From Deltaproteobacteria bacterium (GTDB taxonomy: Bacteria > Desulfobacterota > Binatia > UBA9968): 15,990 nt of DNA. The translations under genes were made by a program, and so were the position numbers. This document shows, one piece after another, positions 14,056-15,990 of this stretch. The stretch covers positions 1-15,990 of the forward strand of contig JAHFAP010000046.1 in NCBI GenBank assembly GCA_023250495.1, given 5' to 3'. The notes beneath the pieces were generated by a model that was given only the letters and a program-made list of their open reading frames with translations, had not been told where the DNA came from and ran no database searches. The stretch's first letter is position 1. The number at the start of each line of letters is the position of its first letter.

Positions 14056-14886
14056 TTAAGAGCCGCTGCTCTGCTTACGAGATGGAAGCAAATCCAGCTG
14101 TGTCGGCGGCCGGTTCGAACCTTGTGACCCTTCCTGAAGAGGGATGATTTCCGGCAAAGCGATTTGCTTGGCTGCGGGAGTCTGGGGTTCCGCCCTCTCA
14201 GCACCCATGCCTTCCAAGTATGGCCCCACGCTTTTCCGCGTAAGGCCCGGTACGCCCAAAATATGAAGTTCGCGGTTCACCGCATCCTCGCTGGTGAAGC
14301 ATGGGATTCCCGCAGCCAACAACTGCTTTGTCAGCCTGTACGTCTTGGTCCCCTTAGCAGCATAGGGAATGAAGACGGCGTCTGCCAAGTTGCAACTAAT
14401 CCAATTACGAGCCATCACGTTTTTTGGTAAAGTACGACCGACGTTAGGTTCGGTTATCGAAAGAATCAGCAGCCTGCCACTATTGGCACGCCGAAAATAC
14501 TCGTCCCTCTCAGGAAACTCATGGAGAGGGGGATAAAATCGGTCCAAGAGAAACAAATCAAACGTCTCTTTTCCCAACCCCTTCGCTGAGAACAACGTCA
14601 CGGTGGTGTTTTTTCTGAACAGTCCCAAGCGAAAGATCTCGGTCTCCATGACCGAATGCCAGCCGCCGATATAGTTGAGATCATACTCACGAATAGTGAA
14701 TAAGAGTTGGTTGGCGGCCAACATGCCAAGGCCGCCGATGGAGTCTGACGATATGACGGCTAGGGTCCACCGAGAGAGGAATTCTAGTGGACCGTTGTAA
14801 TATAAGATGGGTGTCTCTTTTCCGAGCTTGTCCCGAAGACGAGTAGGATAGGCTGAATCTGTAGGTTTTAGGACTTGATATTCCAC
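14056..14886 (-). CDS. DprA/Smf-like Rossmann (SLOG-type) protein, divergent
   Basis: The architecture is that of a DprA-like protein. The N-terminal YPTRLRDKLGKETPILYYNG matches the DprA opening (YPxxLxxxxDxPxxLYxxG). A Rossmann region follows (WTLAVISSDSIGGLGMLAAN), then MARNWISCNLADAVFIPYAA in the position of the ARNRIIAgLSdavvVvEA block, and TYRLTKQLLAAGIPCF like the family's TAxxAxxxGRxVfavPG. The usual SGxAxGID motif is changed (YIGGWHSVMETEIFRLGL), and the tail (about 230-276) is polar and probably disordered. Housekeeping DprA protects incoming ssDNA and loads RecA. This one starts (GTG at 14886) inside the last codons of a DNA methylase gene, overlapping by 19 bp, so a role with that enzyme is more likely. 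The start and family placement are by eye. Confidence 0.7.
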   Translation of the reverse strand: MEYQVLKPTDSAYPTRLRDKLGKETPILYYNGPLEFLSRWTLAVISSDSIGGLGMLAANQLLFTIREYDLNYIGGWHSVMETEIFRLGLFRKNTTVTLFSAKGLGKETFDLFLLDRFYPPLHEFPERDEYFRRANSGRLLILSITEPNVGRTLPKNVMARNWISCNLADAVFIPYAAKGTKTYRLTKQLLAAGIPCFTSEDAVNRELHILGVPGLTRKSVGPYLEGMGAERAEPQTPAAKQIALPEIIPLQEGSQGSNRPPTQLDLLPSRKQSSGS

Positions 14887-15990
14887 AAGCGTCTCACCGC
14901 TTCGTTGATATCAGCTTCTTGGTCCGACACATCTTCGCCCCGTGCCACCAGAGTATGGGCCTCTTGAGATAAATCGGCAAGCTTATTATGAAGTCTGTTC
15001 TCCGAATCAAACTCAGGGATTGCCAGGTTCTCCATTACCGACGGCGCTCCAAATCCACGACCCGCCGACGAAAAACTACGGATAAAACCATCTACAATGT
15101 CTGAGTTTAGAATAGCACAAAGATACTGGGCTTCGCCTCTGTTTTTTGCTGCGAAAAAGGACGTGGTGTCGGTGGAGATCACAGTCTTCCGGCCAAAGGG
15201 GGTTGGTAGCGTCGTCAAGACGACCGCCTCAAGCTTAGAGGCCATGCGCTTCCACGCCACACGGTAGGAAGCAATACTATATTCACCAATCCCATACATG
15301 GCGTAGAATTCGGTCTTCTCGGCAAACTCCCTCAAGACTCTAGAACCCCGTGAGAGTAGGATCTCTTCAAATTGCTTCAGGTAGGCATGGCTTAACGGAG
15401 CATTGTCAAGCATCCACGATTCTGGGTGTGGTTTCCTAGTCGTCGGATCCTGAGAAAGAAGAACATAGAAATTAGACTCCACACCGAAGCGAGTTATATC
15501 TCCTCCACTCACGGCAGGATAGACCAGGTCTGATTCTATTGTTGTGCTGACCAGCCGCACTTGCCGTTTCCCGCGGTCATGAAGGTTCTCGATGACGACT
15601 TTACCGTCCGGTCGGACTTCCTTAATGCGCAACCAAAACACTCCGTATGGCTCCGTGCTAGCTCCCCTGTAGGCACGATAAGGATTTGTGCCCTTTAGAT
15701 TTTCCACAGCCCTCAACTCCGACCGCCGCGCTGTCTGCCAAGAGGAGGTAGGCTTGTCTGCATCGATGGGAACCGCTTGCAAGTTGGACCTTTCGGTCTT
15801 TTCAAGGACCTCACTGAGAGGCCACTCAGGTTGAATACGCCCGATGCCTTTTTTCCGCTTCCAAGCAACAGCAGGAAGAGGATACGTTGTACGGTCACCG
15901 CGTTTAAGTGTGAAAATGGAGGTCTTATTTGCTGCCTGGAAGGGTTTAAGCGCTACCATATCCTCCATGGTTAGCACTTTAAGAGGAGTG
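14868..15990 (-). CDS. N6-adenine DNA methylase (Eco57I/PglX-like), C-terminal part, truncated by window edge
   Basis: Only the C-terminal ~370 residues are visible; the reading frame stays open to base 15990. A GTG at 15977 and an ATG at 15968 are in frame but are probably internal codons. The region resembles the target-recognition and C-terminal segment of large Eco57I-type adenine methylases. It includes DLVYPAVSGGDITRFGVESN (compare the LYPLLRGRDIxRW anchor), YGIGEYSIASYRVAWKRMAS, SFFAAKNRGEAQYLCAILNS and ENLAIPEFD, ending in a coiled region with AVRRLWNIKS. The SAM-binding and NPPY-type motifs would lie beyond the window and have not been seen. It overlaps the DprA-like gene by 19 bp, indicating one operon. 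It could be a restriction-modification, BREX- or DISARM-type methylase, or an orphan; the sequence here does not decide. Confidence 0.75.
   Translation of the reverse strand, partial: TPLKVLTMEDMVALKPFQAANKTSIFTLKRGDRTTYPLPAVAWKRKKGIGRIQPEWPLSEVLEKTERSNLQAVPIDADKPTSSWQTARRSELRAVENLKGTNPYRAYRGASTEPYGVFWLRIKEVRPDGKVVIENLHDRGKRQVRLVSTTIESDLVYPAVSGGDITRFGVESNFYVLLSQDPTTRKPHPESWMLDNAPLSHAYLKQFEEILLSRGSRVLREFAEKTEFYAMYGIGEYSIASYRVAWKRMASKLEAVVLTTLPTPFGRKTVISTDTTSFFAAKNRGEAQYLCAILNSDIVDGFIRSFSSAGRGFGAPSVMENLAIPEFDSENRLHNKLADLSQEAHTLVARGEDVSDQEADINEAVRRLWNIKS

Overview
The window carries one long minus-strand operon for pyruvate/2-oxoacid oxidation and lipoate biosynthesis. It is flanked by a repeat-rich, element-scarred left end and a probable DNA-modification (defence-type) locus at the right edge. 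The DNA is fairly GC-rich, with full-length Gram-negative-type metabolic genes and short dispersed repeats: a CAGGCTGTTGAAAAAGGC-ended element, a CTTCGACAAGCTCAGGAC hairpin and GGGTTTAA/GGGTTGAA runs. I associate these repeat types with uncultured soil or subsurface lineages (deltaproteobacterial, NC10 or Rokubacteria-like). That placement is an impression and no marker gene here fixes the taxon.

Layout. 45-335 (-): small antibiotic-biosynthesis-monooxygenase-fold protein. 336-735: no gene, several palindromic repeats. 736-1394: a HicB-like antitoxin remnant and an unknown 99-aa protein (both -) lie between two 63-bp direct repeats. Each repeat is an in-frame copy of the last 21 codons of lipA, including its stop. 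1332-11509 (-): in transcription order aceE (PDH E1), E2 (one lipoyl domain), korA (gamma-alpha fusion), korB, lpd (E3), lipB, lipA. A ~128-bp inverted-repeat element sits between lipB and lipA; it supplies the end of lipB and occupies the lipA leader. 11612-12331 (+): a divergent LplA-like gene. 12339-12444: a hairpin-forming GGGTT repeat cluster. 12518-14050 (+): an NCS2-type purine/uracil/xanthine permease. 14056-14886 and 14868-15990 (-): a DprA-like protein overlapping the 3' end of a DNA methylase gene that runs off the window.

How the genes fit together. AceE, E2 and E3 together form a pyruvate dehydrogenase complex. LipB and LipA make the lipoyl cofactor that E2 needs, and the divergent LplA-like protein may attach or salvage lipoate. 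KorAB is a thiamine/Fe-S 2-oxoacid:ferredoxin oxidoreductase (2-oxoglutarate most likely) set between E2 and E3. NAD-linked and ferredoxin-linked oxoacid oxidation are therefore encoded side by side, and no 2-oxoglutarate dehydrogenase E1 is present here. A sigma70-like promoter can be proposed upstream of aceE in the divergent gap.

Most worth a second look are the DprA-like/DNA methylase pair, the lipA-3'-end-flanked cassette, and the repeat element lodged at the lipB-lipA junction.
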